A stretch of DNA of 64,000 nt from assembly GCA_023953615.1 (NCBI GenBank), contig JAMLJH010000001.1, forward strand, positions 1,901,360 to 1,965,359, in the 5' to 3' direction. How positions within the stretch are numbered: position 1 is the first letter of the stretch; the number at the start of each line of letters is the position of its first letter. Origin of the DNA: Verrucomicrobiia bacterium (GTDB taxonomy: Bacteria; Verrucomicrobiota; Verrucomicrobiia; Limisphaerales; JADLHS01). Below, piece after piece: positions 38,062 to 48,565 of this stretch. The notes below the pieces were generated by a model that saw only the letters and a program-made list of their open reading frames with translations, had not been told where the DNA came from and made no database searches. The position numbers and the translations under genes were made by a program.

Positions 38062-39165
38062 CTACTTTGGCCAGAGCCAGACGGAGTCGGTAAACGGACG
38101 CAGGACCAGTTGGTTTGGGTTCAGCACAACGTGTTTGATCCGTTTGCGCTGCCAGGTGTAAGTGATGTGAACCAAACCGTCCACAGTTTGAATCACCGCC
38201 GGATACGAATACTCGGTGGGCGCTTGCGGATCCTCTTCCAAGGTGTAAGCCGCCGACCATTCCCGGACGTCCGACGATACGGCGACATTCAGGCGGTTGC
38301 GCTGCCGGTCTGAGCGGTGGTTGTAAACGAGCAGTTGCCGTCCGTCCTGCAGCGTCACGGCATCCGTGCCGGAGTTGGGATTCGGCAACAGCGTCAACGC
38401 CATCGGCCCCCACGTTTTGCCGTTGTCCCGCGACCAGAGATCAAACAGCCGCCCCTGTCGGGTGCGGCCGAGCGCCTGCAATACTTCGCCGCCGTGAAAC
38501 AAAATGCTGGGCTGAATGGCCGCCAGTTGGCGCCCATCATTCAGGAACGGCGTGGCCGTCCAGGTTTGTCCGCCATCGGTTGAGCGCTCGAAATAAACCC
38601 GCCAACCGTCGCTTCCCTCCCGGCTCGTCGGCGCGAGAATGTCGCCATTCGCCAATTGCACCGGCTTGTTTTTGATCGGCCCCAAAATTCCCTCGGGCAA
38701 ACGCCGCGGCGCGCTCCACGTTTTGCCGGCGTTGGTGGACGTGGTCAACATGCCCCACCATTCGCTGGGACTCGGCCCCGCCTTGTAGAACAGCAGGAGC
38801 GGACCTTCGCGTGGTTGAAACAATACTGGATTCCACGTCGGCCAGCGCTGCGGACCGAATCCAGCACCGTTGGCCACTTCCCGAGGGGGCGTCCAAACGC
38901 CGTCTTCGTGGCGGGAGACGCAAATGCACACGTCGGGATTTTTCTCGGCGGTGCCGCCAAACCAGGCCGCCACCAAACCCGAGGGCGTTTCCACAATGGT
39001 CGAGGCGTGACAGGACGGGAACGGTGCCGTCTCGTAAATGAACTCGCTTTGCACGAAACCCGGCTCATTTGCGGCCGACACCTTCAGCGTCACAAACAGG
39101 CTGAGGATGGCCAGGCTCGCCGCGCCTTGCGCTTGAATTTTCCATGGATTGCGTTTCGGTTTCAT
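38062..39165 (-). CDS. Sialidase-like (BNR repeat) secreted protein
   Basis: 367 residues from ATG at 39165. A signal peptide (AASLAILSLFVTLKVSAA) is followed by a six-blade propeller with Asp-box motifs STNAGKTWSAP, STDGGQTWTATP and SRDNGKTWGPM. These occur in exo-alpha-sialidases and many related enzymes; the opening SCHASTIVETPSGLVAAWFGG is typical of a DUF-type sialidase-like subgroup. The start overlaps the stop of the sigma factor gene (ATGA), which is an odd pairing. Confidence 0.85.
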   Translation of the reverse strand: MKPKRNPWKIQAQGAASLAILSLFVTLKVSAANEPGFVQSEFIYETAPFPSCHASTIVETPSGLVAAWFGGTAEKNPDVCICVSRHEDGVWTPPREVANGAGFGPQRWPTWNPVLFQPREGPLLLFYKAGPSPSEWWGMLTTSTNAGKTWSAPRRLPEGILGPIKNKPVQLANGDILAPTSREGSDGWRVYFERSTDGGQTWTATPFLNDGRQLAAIQPSILFHGGEVLQALGRTRQGRLFDLWSRDNGKTWGPMALTLLPNPNSGTDAVTLQDGRQLLVYNHRSDRQRNRLNVAVSSDVREWSAAYTLEEDPQAPTEYSYPAVIQTVDGLVHITYTWQRKRIKHVVLNPNQLVLRPFTDSVWLWPK

Positions 39166-40442
39166 CGTCCCAGACAAGCTTGCAACTGACGTGTTAAATA
39201 CAACTGTTCCGATTTCAACTCCGCCAACTGCACGGCGGTGTGAAAGTAGGTGGCCGCCGCGCGCGGATTATTTTGTCGAAGCTCCAGTTCGCCCAACACC
39301 GCGTGCAGCAGGTAATACGATTTCAGCATGGGCAGATCGGGAATCGCCAGGACGGCATCAATTCCAGCTTGTGGCCCCCGAACTTCCGCCAAAACCACCG
39401 CTCGGTTCAGCGCCACCTGCGGTGAGTCGTCGCTGGCGAGAAGTTGATCGTACAAATCCAGAATCTGCGCCCAATCGGTTGCGGCATAACTCGGCGCGGC
39501 GCAATGGATGGCCGCGATGCCCGCCTGCAAATGGTATTCGCTCAATGCTTCGCCCGCTGACGCGCGCGCCAGATGGTAGAGACCGCGCGCAATCAGACCC
39601 CGATCCCATTGCGAACGGTTCTGCTCGCGCAACCGCAGCAAGTTGCCCGCGCCCTCCGCCGGGGCCGGCAACCGCGCGCCGTTCAACAACAGCAACGCCA
39701 GCAGCGCGTGCGCTTTTGCCTGGTCGCCCGCCGGATGTTCCACCAGCGACTCGGCCAGCCGGATCGCTTCCTGGCAGAGCGGGGCGCGACCCAACACCTC
39801 ACCGCTCGCGGCTTTGCAACCCTCGTTGAAGAGCAAAAACAAACTGTGCAAAACCTGTTCGAGTCGCGAAAACAAAGCCGCGCCATCAGGAATCACCAGC
39901 GCCACCTGCTTTTCCCGCAGGGTTTGCCGCGCCTCCGCCAGCCGCTGCAGGATGGCGTTTTCCGCAATGAGGAACGCGCCGGCAATTTCCGCCGCACTGA
40001 AGCCGCACAACACCCGCAGCAGCAACGCCACATGCGCTTCAGGTGAGAGCTGCGGGTGGCAGCAGGCGAACAACAGGCGGATGCGGGTTTCGCGCAGGTC
40101 CGCCTCCTGCAACGGCGCACTGTCCGCCGCGCGCCCCGGCCATTGCGCCATGAACGCGATCAGTTGCTGTTGTTTGTGTTCGAAGTTCGCCTCCCGTCGA
40201 ATGATGTCCAGCGCGAGGTTTCTGGTCGTTTGCGTCAACCAAGCCGCCGGATAACGCGGCATCCCGTGAAACGGCCAGATGCGCAAGGCGCGCACCAGGG
40301 CTTCCTGCACCACGGCTTCCGCCACGTCGAGACGGTGCAGACCAAAAACCCCGGCCAACGCCGTCACCAGCTTCCCGGCTTCCCGTCGGAACAGATGTTC
40401 CGCCAGCCCGACGGGCGCTGTTTCCGTGACGTTCGTTGCCAT
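39162..40442 (-). CDS. ECF RNA polymerase sigma factor, ECF42-like with C-terminal TPR region
   Basis: 426 residues from ATG at 40442 (a GTG lies 4 codons upstream). Sigma region 2 (AEAVVQEALVRALRIWPFHG...RNLALDIIRRE) and region 4 (HVALLLRVLCGFSAAEIAGAFLI) are followed by a long helical C-terminal domain of about 230 residues with TPR-like repeats. ECF42 sigma factors have this extension and are typically encoded with a YCII/DGPF-type protein, as here. No anti-sigma factor is adjacent, in keeping with that group. It may control its neighbours. Confidence 0.9.
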   Translation of the reverse strand: MATNVTETAPVGLAEHLFRREAGKLVTALAGVFGLHRLDVAEAVVQEALVRALRIWPFHGMPRYPAAWLTQTTRNLALDIIRREANFEHKQQQLIAFMAQWPGRAADSAPLQEADLRETRIRLLFACCHPQLSPEAHVALLLRVLCGFSAAEIAGAFLIAENAILQRLAEARQTLREKQVALVIPDGAALFSRLEQVLHSLFLLFNEGCKAASGEVLGRAPLCQEAIRLAESLVEHPAGDQAKAHALLALLLLNGARLPAPAEGAGNLLRLREQNRSQWDRGLIARGLYHLARASAGEALSEYHLQAGIAAIHCAAPSYAATDWAQILDLYDQLLASDDSPQVALNRAVVLAEVRGPQAGIDAVLAIPDLPMLKSYYLLHAVLGELELRQNNPRAAATYFHTAVQLAELKSEQLYLTRQLQACLGR

Positions 40443-40533
40443 TTCTCGATTCACCAGTATCGGCAGGCTAGAAAAATTTTTTGCCGCAAGACAGTTTCAA
40501 TTTTGATCCCGACAGAACCGCGCTCCCGCCCCC

Positions 40534-40926
40534 TCAGCGCCGCGTCAACTCCTGCGACACCGCGTCATCGAGACGAGGATATTTGGAAGCAATCGGGCGC
40601 ACCTCCACATCCACGCCGCACGAAAGCCCCGGACATTGCTGCGCCGTGAGCACGGCTTCCTCCAGCGAGTCCGCCTTCAGCACCAAATAACCGCCCAAAG
40701 TCTCCCGGGCATCGGCGAACGGCTCCTCCGAAACCACCCGGGTCTTGCCCATCACCAGTCGCCCCTCCCGCTCGACCGCGTCGCCGCCGAGCCATTTTTC
40801 CTCTGCCTTCAAGCGGTCCATCCAGGCCACCCAGCTCTCGACCACCTGTTGCATCTGTTCGGGTGAAAGGTCCTGGTACCAACTTGCGCTGCGGAAAATT
40901 AAAAGAAAGCCATTGTCTGTGCTCAT
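40534..40926 (-). CDS. YCII-related (DGPF-type) protein
   Basis: 130 residues from ATG at 40926. The fold pattern FLLIFRSASWYQDLSPEQMQQ...GGYLVLKADSLEEAVLTAQQCPGL...VEVRPI is that of YCII-related ferredoxin-like proteins. It lies 91 bases upstream of the ECF42-like sigma factor gene; this pairing is characteristic. Its role in the sigma factor system is not settled. Confidence 0.88.
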   Translation of the reverse strand: MSTDNGFLLIFRSASWYQDLSPEQMQQVVESWVAWMDRLKAEEKWLGGDAVEREGRLVMGKTRVVSEEPFADARETLGGYLVLKADSLEEAVLTAQQCPGLSCGVDVEVRPIASKYPRLDDAVSQELTRR

Positions 40927-41100
40927 GCCACCGCCAGCAGAGTCGAGAGGAAGCCCCGCCAAGTCAAGCAGTGGTAATTTTCAACGGGCTTTTAAGCCGC
41001 CGCGCCAATTTGTGAGTATGGAAAAAAGTAATTGGCGAGGGAACAACTCGTGAGACCGGGCGAGATTTGGTTGAGATCACCGACTTCGCACCGCAGCAGA

Positions 41101-41260
41101 CAACCGCGAAATACTCGAACGGGAATTATCGCAGCGCCCAGCCAGCTCTGCAGAAAGGCAAGGGAATGAGTGGCAGAGGAATGGGCATTGGGGGAGCACC
41201 GCCGTCTCGGCGGTCGTCGTTCGCGTCTCGCGGACGACATTCAGGTTCTAAAGTTAAGAG
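41101..41260. repeat. Repeat family B, copy 3
   Basis: Same order of segments as copy 2 up to the GTCGTTCGCGTCTCGCGGACGAC hairpin, then AGAGCCACCGAGGCC, a tail shared with copy 4 but not with copies 1 and 2. Confidence 0.85.
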
Positions 41261-41449
41261 CCACCGAGGCCCCGAGAGATAGGCGAATTACAAGGGATGA
41301 TTGTTGCTGAATCTTGGCGCGAAGCAGTTGGAGTTCAAACGCGGAACGCGATCCAGCCGCCAATCAAGAATTTGATCCGGTAAATCTTGTTCATCCTGTC
41401 AAAAACCATGTCCGCCCTACCCATACGCTTACGTCACCGGCGTCATGCT

Positions 41450-41512
41450 GGGAGGGACGACTTCCACGTCGTCCCCAACCAATCAGGGACGCGGTGGAAC
41501 GCGTCCCTCCCC
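41450..41512. repeat. Repeat family A, copy 3
   Basis: Three-way junction layout as at 35833, with both inner stems perfect (GGACGAC/GTCGTCC and GGGACGCG/CGCGTCCC). Confidence 0.85.
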
Positions 41513-41567
41513 AGGGAAATATCCCCTCACCCCGGCCCTCTCCCCATCCGATGGGGAGCAACGGTAT

Positions 41568-42731
<1,164 letters not shown>

Positions 42732-43092
42732 AGGGTGGCCGTCAGGTCGGGAGAGGGGAAAAGCGTTTAATTCCAAAGTGCTACAACCGCGAAAGACACG
42801 AAATACGCGAACGGGAATTATCGCAATGCCAATCCACTTCCTCAGAAAGGCAAGGGAATGATTGGCAGAGGAATCGGCATTGGGGGGCATCGCCGGCCTC
42901 GGCGGTAGTCGTTCGCGTCTCGCGGACGACATCGGGTTCTAAAGTAAAAGGCCACCGAGGCGTCTCGACTTGGTTCGGTCGGAACTGCGGCGGGGCGCCG
43001 CAGCCATGCAGAGGCCGGGTCTCGGGGTGAAGACTCCGTTGGCTTAACCGATCGGCGAGGGGTGAGAGGTAACAGGCGGCTTGCTTTGCGGT
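42732..43092. other. Gene-free repeat stretch right of IS110
   Basis: Holds the right half of the palindromic repeat split by the IS, then family B copy 4 (42782-42955), then a GCGGCGGGGCGCCGC hairpin near 42987. Nothing else recognised before the DUF885 gene end. Confidence 0.7.
42782..42955. repeat. Repeat family B, copy 4
   Basis: Same orientation as copy 3 on the other side of the IS; shares with it the tail GGCCACCGAGGC. Confidence 0.85.
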
Positions 43093-44853
43093 TTATTTCC
43101 CAGCGTTCAATTGGGTTCGCACCAGCTCGGGCAGGTATTTCACCGGCACCGAGCCGACGTTCAAAACCGCTTCGTGGTAGCGGGCCAGATCAAACTGATC
43201 CCCCAGTTCGCGTTGCAGCGCCTGCCGCAAGCGGTAATGCGCCATGCGACCGACAAAGTAGGTGCTCAATTGCGTGGAGCTTTGTTTGGCGCGGATGATT
43301 TTGAGCCGCGCTTCGCCTTCGGATTGAAACGCGCCTTCCACCATTAACCGCATCGCTTCGGCATCGGTCATTCGCGCGCAGTGCATGCGATAATCGAGGA
43401 TCGCGTTGACCACGGTGCGCAGGTAGAACTTGAGCTGCATCAGGCGCAGGCGCAGATCGCCGTCGCCATAGCCCTGGTCCAACAGCATTTGTTCGGTGTA
43501 AACCGCCCAGCCTTCGATGTACACGCCCGAGGCCAAAACTTTCCGGATCAAGGAGGGATTCCGGTTGGCGTATTCCAGTTGCACGTAATGGCCGGGATAC
43601 GCCTCGTGGATCGTGAGGATTTGCAGCAGGTGCGCGTTGTATTCTTCGAGATAGGTCCGCACGCGGGACGCCTCCCAATCCGCAGGCGGCGGACTCACCG
43701 CGTAGAAGCTGGCCGCGCGCGGGTCCAACGGCGGCGCGTTTTCCAGGTACGCCACGGAGTTGCCACGATTGAACTCCGGCATTTCAATCACCTGACAGGC
43801 GTCCGGCTCAGGCAAGGTCAGAAGGTGGCGGTCGCGAATGAACGTCTTGATGTGGCTCACGGTGGCTTGCACATCCGCCAACAACTGATCCGGTTGACCG
43901 TGCTCCTCGCTGACGGCCGCGATTACTTGCGCGATGGTCGTCCGCCGCCCAGTCGCGTCGTCAGGCGGCAGCGGTTGCTGTGGAAAATAGCGACTCCATA
44001 ACTGGCGCGCGACGAGGTACAGGTCGCGATGCACGCGGGTAAATTCCGCTTCGGCATCAGCCACCACCTGTTGGGCGGTCATACCTGAATCCAGCATCAG
44101 CTCGAGTTTCCGGGTAAATTTCTTTTTACCAATGCGCCAGTTGCCGGTGGCGCGCGGGCGCAGTCCGGTTTCCAAAAAGTGTTGGTAATCGCGCAAGGCG
44201 GAAACGATGGGCGCGGCGGCGGCTTCGAGTTGCGCGCGTTGCGGCGTCGCGCCGGCAAGTTGAAAGAGTTCGGTTTCGTAAAAGGCGATGGCGCCGCGGT
44301 TCTGGCGGATGGCGGTTTCCAAAATGGATTCCGGCGGGTGGGTCAGGGTTTGCTGCGCGATGGCGATGACGCGGGGAATGGCGCGCATGCGCGCGATGCA
44401 ATTAGCCACATTGGTTTCCGCCGGCAACGTGGATTGGGTCAGCAGCCGATACACGCTGTCCGTGATGTAGGTGCCGTAAGTACGTGGATCGGTCTCAAAC
44501 GGATGAAAATTTTCGTCGAGCCACAGGTTGCGGCGCAGCTCCTGTTGCAGGATTTCAAAATCTATCTGCGCGGGGCGCGATAACTGACGATAGGCGATGC
44601 GGCGCGGCAACTCCCGCAGCGTTTGTTGCGTCAGCTTTTTCCACCCGGCCCGGGCAACGGGCGAAATATCGTCCAGTTGCGCGTCAAAGCGGTGATCGCC
44701 CAAGGCCGTGGCGGTGGTGGGTTGTTGTTGGAAGACCTGCTCCAGGTAATCCCGAAAGAACGCTTCGAGGCGCGCGTCTTCCGCCGCGGGCAAGGTTGAT
44801 GTGCCAAGGACGAACCCCACCCAAAGGCACAACAGGAGTGAACTCGTTTTCAT
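43093..44853 (-). CDS. DUF885 zinc peptidase-like protein, secreted
   Basis: 586 residues from ATG at 44853, with a signal peptide (SSLLLCLWVGFVLGTSTLPA). The helical DUF885 fold contains TIHEAYPGHYVQLEYANRN, the HExxxxH zinc motif (about 416-422), and later GVYIEGWAVYTEQML supplying a further Glu. Relatives are carboxypeptidase-like metallopeptidases related to M32. The substrate is unknown. Single gene, with about 135 bases before the next upstream gene. Confidence 0.9.
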   Translation of the reverse strand: MKTSSLLLCLWVGFVLGTSTLPAAEDARLEAFFRDYLEQVFQQQPTTATALGDHRFDAQLDDISPVARAGWKKLTQQTLRELPRRIAYRQLSRPAQIDFEILQQELRRNLWLDENFHPFETDPRTYGTYITDSVYRLLTQSTLPAETNVANCIARMRAIPRVIAIAQQTLTHPPESILETAIRQNRGAIAFYETELFQLAGATPQRAQLEAAAAPIVSALRDYQHFLETGLRPRATGNWRIGKKKFTRKLELMLDSGMTAQQVVADAEAEFTRVHRDLYLVARQLWSRYFPQQPLPPDDATGRRTTIAQVIAAVSEEHGQPDQLLADVQATVSHIKTFIRDRHLLTLPEPDACQVIEMPEFNRGNSVAYLENAPPLDPRAASFYAVSPPPADWEASRVRTYLEEYNAHLLQILTIHEAYPGHYVQLEYANRNPSLIRKVLASGVYIEGWAVYTEQMLLDQGYGDGDLRLRLMQLKFYLRTVVNAILDYRMHCARMTDAEAMRLMVEGAFQSEGEARLKIIRAKQSSTQLSTYFVGRMAHYRLRQALQRELGDQFDLARYHEAVLNVGSVPVKYLPELVRTQLNAGK

Positions 44854-44988
44854 TGAAAGCCCAAGCATGGGCCAAGCGTTGCGGGGTTTCCAGTCTGGAT
44901 GCGGGAAAACTTTCAGGAAGCAAATTCGGACGGGCGGCGCAACTTTCGCATCACGTCGAAAGAGTTGGGACGGAGCGGGAGCGCCGGG

Positions 44989-45621
44989 TCACGCGTCCGC
45001 GGCGCCGGCGGTCAGAACCAGTTTTTCGCAACAGCTTTGGAACAGTGCGCGGCAATCGGCTTCCCGCAGATGCAAATCGCGGGCGGCGACGTGAATGAAA
45101 CCGCGCGTGGTTTGGTGGGCGTAACCCAGCAAGCCCTGGCGTAACGGCAGCGAATAAAGCACCAGGGTCATGCCATAAACCAACGTGTGCCAGGCATGCG
45201 CCTGTTGGTTTTCCACCGCGGCGAGATACCGTTGCACCACCCGTTCATCGCGCAACGGGCGGAGCTTTTCCAGTTGCGCCTGACCGACGCGGCGGCTGGC
45301 GTCGGCAAAATCCGGCAGCGGCAGTTCGGTGGCCAGCGCTTGATCGTAGGCGATCAGTTCCCGCAGTTCATTGCGGCGGATGTGCTGATAGGCGCGGCGG
45401 ATGGCGGGCAATTCGTGCGGAAACAAAATCCGCTCCAGATAAACCCGTAAAAATTTTCGCAAGGTGTCGAGACTGGTCACCGGTTGCGCCACCAGCGTTT
45501 CCGCCAGATGGTGCAACGCCGTCAAGCCGTCCGCCGACCCGAGTTGGGCGACGAGCGGATGCGCATCGCCCAGCCATTCGGCTGGATCGTACGCCAGTTG
45601 TGGTTGCGGTTCCATGTGCAT
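44989..45621 (-). CDS. Conserved-looking cytosolic protein, not recognised
   Basis: 210 residues from ATG at 45621; another ATG lies two codons on. All-helical with no signal or membrane segment. Notable stretch: QQAHAWHTLVYGMTLVLYSLPLRQGLLGYAHQTTRGF. It faintly recalls UreF-like helical proteins, but I could not match key positions and no urease gene is near. Codon usage fits the neighbours, so I take it as real. Confidence 0.55.
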   Translation of the reverse strand: MHMEPQPQLAYDPAEWLGDAHPLVAQLGSADGLTALHHLAETLVAQPVTSLDTLRKFLRVYLERILFPHELPAIRRAYQHIRRNELRELIAYDQALATELPLPDFADASRRVGQAQLEKLRPLRDERVVQRYLAAVENQQAHAWHTLVYGMTLVLYSLPLRQGLLGYAHQTTRGFIHVAARDLHLREADCRALFQSCCEKLVLTAGAADA

Positions 45622-45765
45622 CAATTTAGCCAATTACCTGCCTCTCGGCGCGCTGCGAATAAAATTTTTGCGCGGTGGAATGGAGAATGGCGAGTCGTAA
45701 AGTTTCCGTTCGGATGATTTAATCCCTTGACGTCCCACGCTTCCTCCGGCGCGCGTTGCCAGAGC

Positions 45766-45781
45766 GGGCGGGGATTATTTG
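45766..45781 (+). repeat. Tail-repeat fragment (end of the 63-bp repeat)
   Basis: GGGCGGGGATTATTTG, identical to the last 16 bases of the repeat copy at 50563-50625. Only this end remains. It lies 109 bases before the first antitoxin gene of the island. Confidence 0.6.
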
Positions 45782-45890
45782 ATTCCTTGCAGCGGCCGAC
45801 GTGAGGAGGTTCATTCCAAATTCGTTGAAAAGTTTGAGCCTACGGGTTGTAGAGGATTGTCTTTGCCACGCCAAGTGCTACTTTCCAATC

Positions 45891-46115
45891 ATGACTGCTG
45901 CGCTGAAAAGCATCGCCGAAACCGTGGAGCAACTTCCCGCCAAGGAGCGCGCCTATCTGGCGGAGCGTCTCATTGCCAGCCTTGACGAGGCGGAACTGGA
46001 AACCGCTTGGGCCGATGAAGCCATCCGCCGCCGCGATGAAGTTCGCTCCGGCAAAGTAAAAGCAGTTCCCGCCGCTGAAGCCTATCGCCGCATCGAACGC
46101 CTGCTGGCGAAATGA
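45891..46115 (+). CDS. Addiction-module antitoxin (RelB/ParD-like helical family)
   Basis: 74 residues with the standard pattern of the putative addiction module component family: IAETVEQLPAKERAYLAERLIASLDEAE, then ...WADEAIRRRDEVRSGKVKAVPAAEAYRRI. It is directly upstream of a RelE/ParE toxin and overlaps it by 4 bases (ATGA). Function inferred from family and pairing. Confidence 0.88.
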   Translation: MTAALKSIAETVEQLPAKERAYLAERLIASLDEAELETAWADEAIRRRDEVRSGKVKAVPAAEAYRRIERLLAK

Positions 46116-46411
46116 GGCACGAGTTCCATCCCGAAGCGCTTTTGGAATTTGAGGAAGCCGTTCAATTCTACAAAGAACGCGGACACAGACTCAGCCGGCG
46201 GTTCGCCCAAGAAATCCAAACCACCAGCGCGAAGATCGTTGCCACGCCTGAGCGTTGGCGAGTCCTTGAACAGGACGTGCATCTCTGTCGAGCGCGGGTC
46301 TTTCCGTATGCGGTGCTCTACACCATCGAAGCCGATTACATCCTCATCGTTGCCATTGCTCACGGCAAGCGCCGCCCCGGTTACTGGCGGCATCGGCTCA
46401 CAACATCGTGA
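46112..46411 (+). CDS. RelE/ParE-family toxin
   Basis: 99 residues: FHPEALLEFEEAVQFYKERGHRLSRRFAQEI..., then RVFPYAVLYTIEADYILIVAIAHGKRRPGYW. The RVFPYxVLY and AHxxRxPxYW motifs are typical of ParE-like toxins, which inhibit gyrase or cleave mRNA. It ends close to the 3' end of the convergent truncated ATPase gene. Confidence 0.9.
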   Translation: MRHEFHPEALLEFEEAVQFYKERGHRLSRRFAQEIQTTSAKIVATPERWRVLEQDVHLCRARVFPYAVLYTIEADYILIVAIAHGKRRPGYWRHRLTTS

Positions 46412-46448
46412 AGTTTGCCGCCATTCGAGACGCGCTAGTGCGGATGAT

Positions 46449-47597
46449 TCAAAAGGGCTGGATCTCGTTGGTTGTCGGCTTGTTAACTTCTTGGGTTGGG
46501 TTCGCTGCTGATTGCGCCGAGCCGCGACCTGCCGGATCAACGACCCGAAACAATTCAAGCTCTACAGAAGCCATGGAATTGTAACTGCGCGCTTCGTCGC
46601 CGCCATACGCGGCCCTGCATTCGTGAAGTCGAATGGGCAACGCTGGTTCGGGAATCAAGACTTCCAAGCGAGCCAGCAGGCCGCTCTTGCGAAGTATGTG
46701 CGAGCGATGACCCGGCATTGAATACTCGTAAAGCTTGATCAGCGAACCAGACTCCGCCTCGCGGGCATAAGGGTCCGCGCCGTCTGGAAAAATCGGCATC
46801 GAATCAGAGGCGAAAGTCAGAACTTCTCCCTGCTGCGGGCGCTCGTCTGCTCCGACAGGTGCGAGAAAGGTGTATGACGAGCTTCGGCGATTGCCTGAAG
46901 GATCTTCACGACGCACGAGGGTAAATCCCCACTCATCGTCGGTAGGGTGATCAAAATTTCCGTCGAGAATTCGCGGACTGCGGCGGCTCAAAATCAGTTG
47001 AAGGTTTTTCTTTCCGCAAAATTCCAGAACACCTGTGCCGCCCATGTTGAATTTTCCCTGAACAAACGGAATGCGAAGCTTGTTAGACTTTTCCAGAGAA
47101 AGGAACGTGTCAGGAAATTTGCGCGGCGTTTGTCCTTCGCCAGCGTCGGTGATTGTGATGCAAGGGTCGCCATCTTGAACTTTCATTCCCGTAGCCGCCA
47201 GCGTGATGCCTCGCGCGACTTCTCGACGTTTTTCGTTGTCCCATGCACTGATTTGTCCCCCATAGATACTCGTGTTTGGCGTGCCTTCTTCAAAAAACCG
47301 TGCAACGGCTTCGCGGATGTTTTGCGGCGCCGATTTCGATTCTGCATTGATGCCGCGTGCCAGACATTCGTGCATTAGGCGCGCGTCAACGGAGTTGACC
47401 AGCTTCTCAACCAGCGCGGCATCCGGGCGGTTTTGCTGATTACCAATCGTGCTGAAATTGTTTTCTCGGTCGCCATAGAGACGCCACACTCGTCGGTTTT
47501 CCCAAAGTCCGGCTTCGGTTAAAATCCTGACAATCTCCGCCTCGCTGTCGGCTCGCATGAGCGCAAGACACAGTTCTTTCTTCTGATTGTTGTTCAT
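46449..47597 (-). pseudogene. GHKL (MutL-like) ATPase, probably truncated
   Basis: 382 residues. An ATPase N-terminal domain is clear: N-box ALVEKLVNSVDARL (Glu and Asn about 64-68), DAGEGQTP (about 151-158), and FVQGKFNMGGTGVLEFCG (about 178-195). Similarity to a globular pattern stops near residue 345 (GGDEARSYNSMASVE), after which the tail is low in order (GRGSAQSAANPTQEVNKPTTNEIQPF). My recollection is that relatives are considerably longer and often occur in mobile or defence contexts, so this copy may have lost its C-terminal half next to the ParE toxin gene. It could be a short natural variant. Confidence 0.6.
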
Positions 47598-47610
47598 CGC
47601 GCTGTTTCCT

Positions 47611-48012
47611 TCATTTCAGCCAGTTGATTTTGATTTCCTTTTCCAGTGGTCTGAATTCTAGATCGCCCGTGACGAGCTCCGCTTTCTTTTCTTTCGCCAA
47701 CGCAGCGGCGAAGGCATCGGCCAGACTGATCTTGAATTGTGCTTTGAAATCGGCGGCGGTGTCAGCCAGCGCACGATCCGTGGAATGGAAATCAATTGGC
47801 AGACCCTGGAGAACCTTCGCGGCTTCCGCCCACGCATTCGCGCCGTCCTTTTTCATAATGGAGTATTTGACCTCGGCGTAATTTACGTCGGTCATGTGGA
47901 GCGGGCTGTCCTTCTTCCCTGCGGTGACGAGCAGGATTTCCATCGCTTCTGCGCCCGGCTCGTCGCGGAAGTAGGCAATGAGCGCGAAGCTGTCGAGCAC
48001 CTTAGCGGGCAT
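47611..48012 (-). CDS. VapC-family PIN-domain toxin
   Basis: 133 residues from ATG at 48012. PIN motifs: VLDSFALIAYFRDEPG (first Asp), VNYAEVKYSIM (Glu), ISLADAFAAALAKEKKAELVTGD (two Asp) and a final DLEFRPLE. Expected to be a toxic RNase inhibited by its neighbour. Its start lies within the end of the AbrB-type antitoxin gene (11-base overlap). Confidence 0.92.
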   Translation of the reverse strand: MPAKVLDSFALIAYFRDEPGAEAMEILLVTAGKKDSPLHMTDVNYAEVKYSIMKKDGANAWAEAAKVLQGLPIDFHSTDRALADTAADFKAQFKISLADAFAAALAKEKKAELVTGDLEFRPLEKEIKINWLK

Positions 48013-48277
48013 GGCGCTCCTCCAGTTCCCGTTCCTGCTTCTTGTGCTCGGCCCATTCCTCGGCCAACGGTTTGTCGCCTGCCTTGCGCTTGAGGATGCC
48101 ACGCCCGCGCTTGATGAGCGCGGCGGTCACGGGTTTGAGGAGAATTCCTTCCGGCGTCGCCTGCACCACAACCTTCGTCCCGTCTTCGATTTCAAATTGT
48201 TTTCGCAAGCGAAGAGGGATGACCACCTGCCCCTTGGTCGTGAACCAGGCAGTTTCGGCTCTTTCAGTCATATTCAT
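48002..48277 (-). CDS. AbrB/SpoVT-type antitoxin
   Basis: 91 residues. SpoVT-AbrB DNA-binding domain TTKGQVVIPLRLRKQFEIEDGTKV, then a charged toxin-binding tail (LAEEWAEHKKQERELEER). Pairs with the downstream PIN toxin. The 60 bases upstream are unusually AT-rich for this window (TAAATAAAG...AATATAAAATTAG), which fits a promoter and operator region. Confidence 0.9.
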   Translation of the reverse strand: MNMTERAETAWFTTKGQVVIPLRLRKQFEIEDGTKVVVQATPEGILLKPVTAALIKRGRGILKRKAGDKPLAEEWAEHKKQERELEERHAR

Positions 48278-48352
48278 TTCCAGTAGTGTGAATTGCTAAA
48301 TAAAGTCCGTCAATATAAAATTAGTAAGAATAAAATTATGTATTCTGACTTT

Positions 48353-48541
48353 ATGAAACGGGATTCCTTCATCGAACCGGAGACCAACGAAGTCTATGAC
48401 TTCATCCGCTTTGCGCGCACCGAAGGCCGCTTCGCGAAGCACTTCGACAAAGACGACAACCCGGGCGAGTCGCGGCTCAAAGCCAAACGAGAACGCCTCG
48501 AAAACCGGCGCATCTTGCAGGAACTGGCGGGGATTATTTGA
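48353..48541 (+). pseudogene. Orphan C-terminal fragment carrying the 63-bp tail repeat (copy 1)
   Basis: Encodes 62 residues from an internal ATG: KRDSFIEPETNEVYDFIRF, ARTEGRFAKHFDKDDNPGES, then LKAKRERLENRRILQELAGI and a final Ile before TGA. It looks like the C-terminal tail of a larger conserved protein with no body attached. 37 bases (48370-48406) are identical to 49189-49225 in copy 2. I do not recognise the parent protein with confidence. Confidence 0.6.
48478..48540 (+). repeat. 63-bp tail repeat, copy 1
   Basis: Starts CAAAGCCAAACGAGAACG and ends GGCGGGGATTATTTG. In frame it reads KAKRERLENRRILQELAGII. Confidence 0.85.
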
Positions 48542-48565
48542 AGTGCTGAACAAAACACCACTTCG

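Larger units (their letters stand above)
40927..41558. other. Gene-free repeat stretch left of IS110
   Basis: Contains family B copy 3 (41101-41260), family A copy 3 (41450-41512) and the left half of an imperfect palindrome (CCCTCACCCCGGCCCTCTCC, then CCATCCGATGGGGAG) interrupted by the IS element. No gene seen. Confidence 0.75.

Noticed and set aside
44989..45621. Urease accessory protein UreF
   Set aside because: Only a general helical resemblance; no conserved UreF motifs could be placed and no urease genes are nearby.
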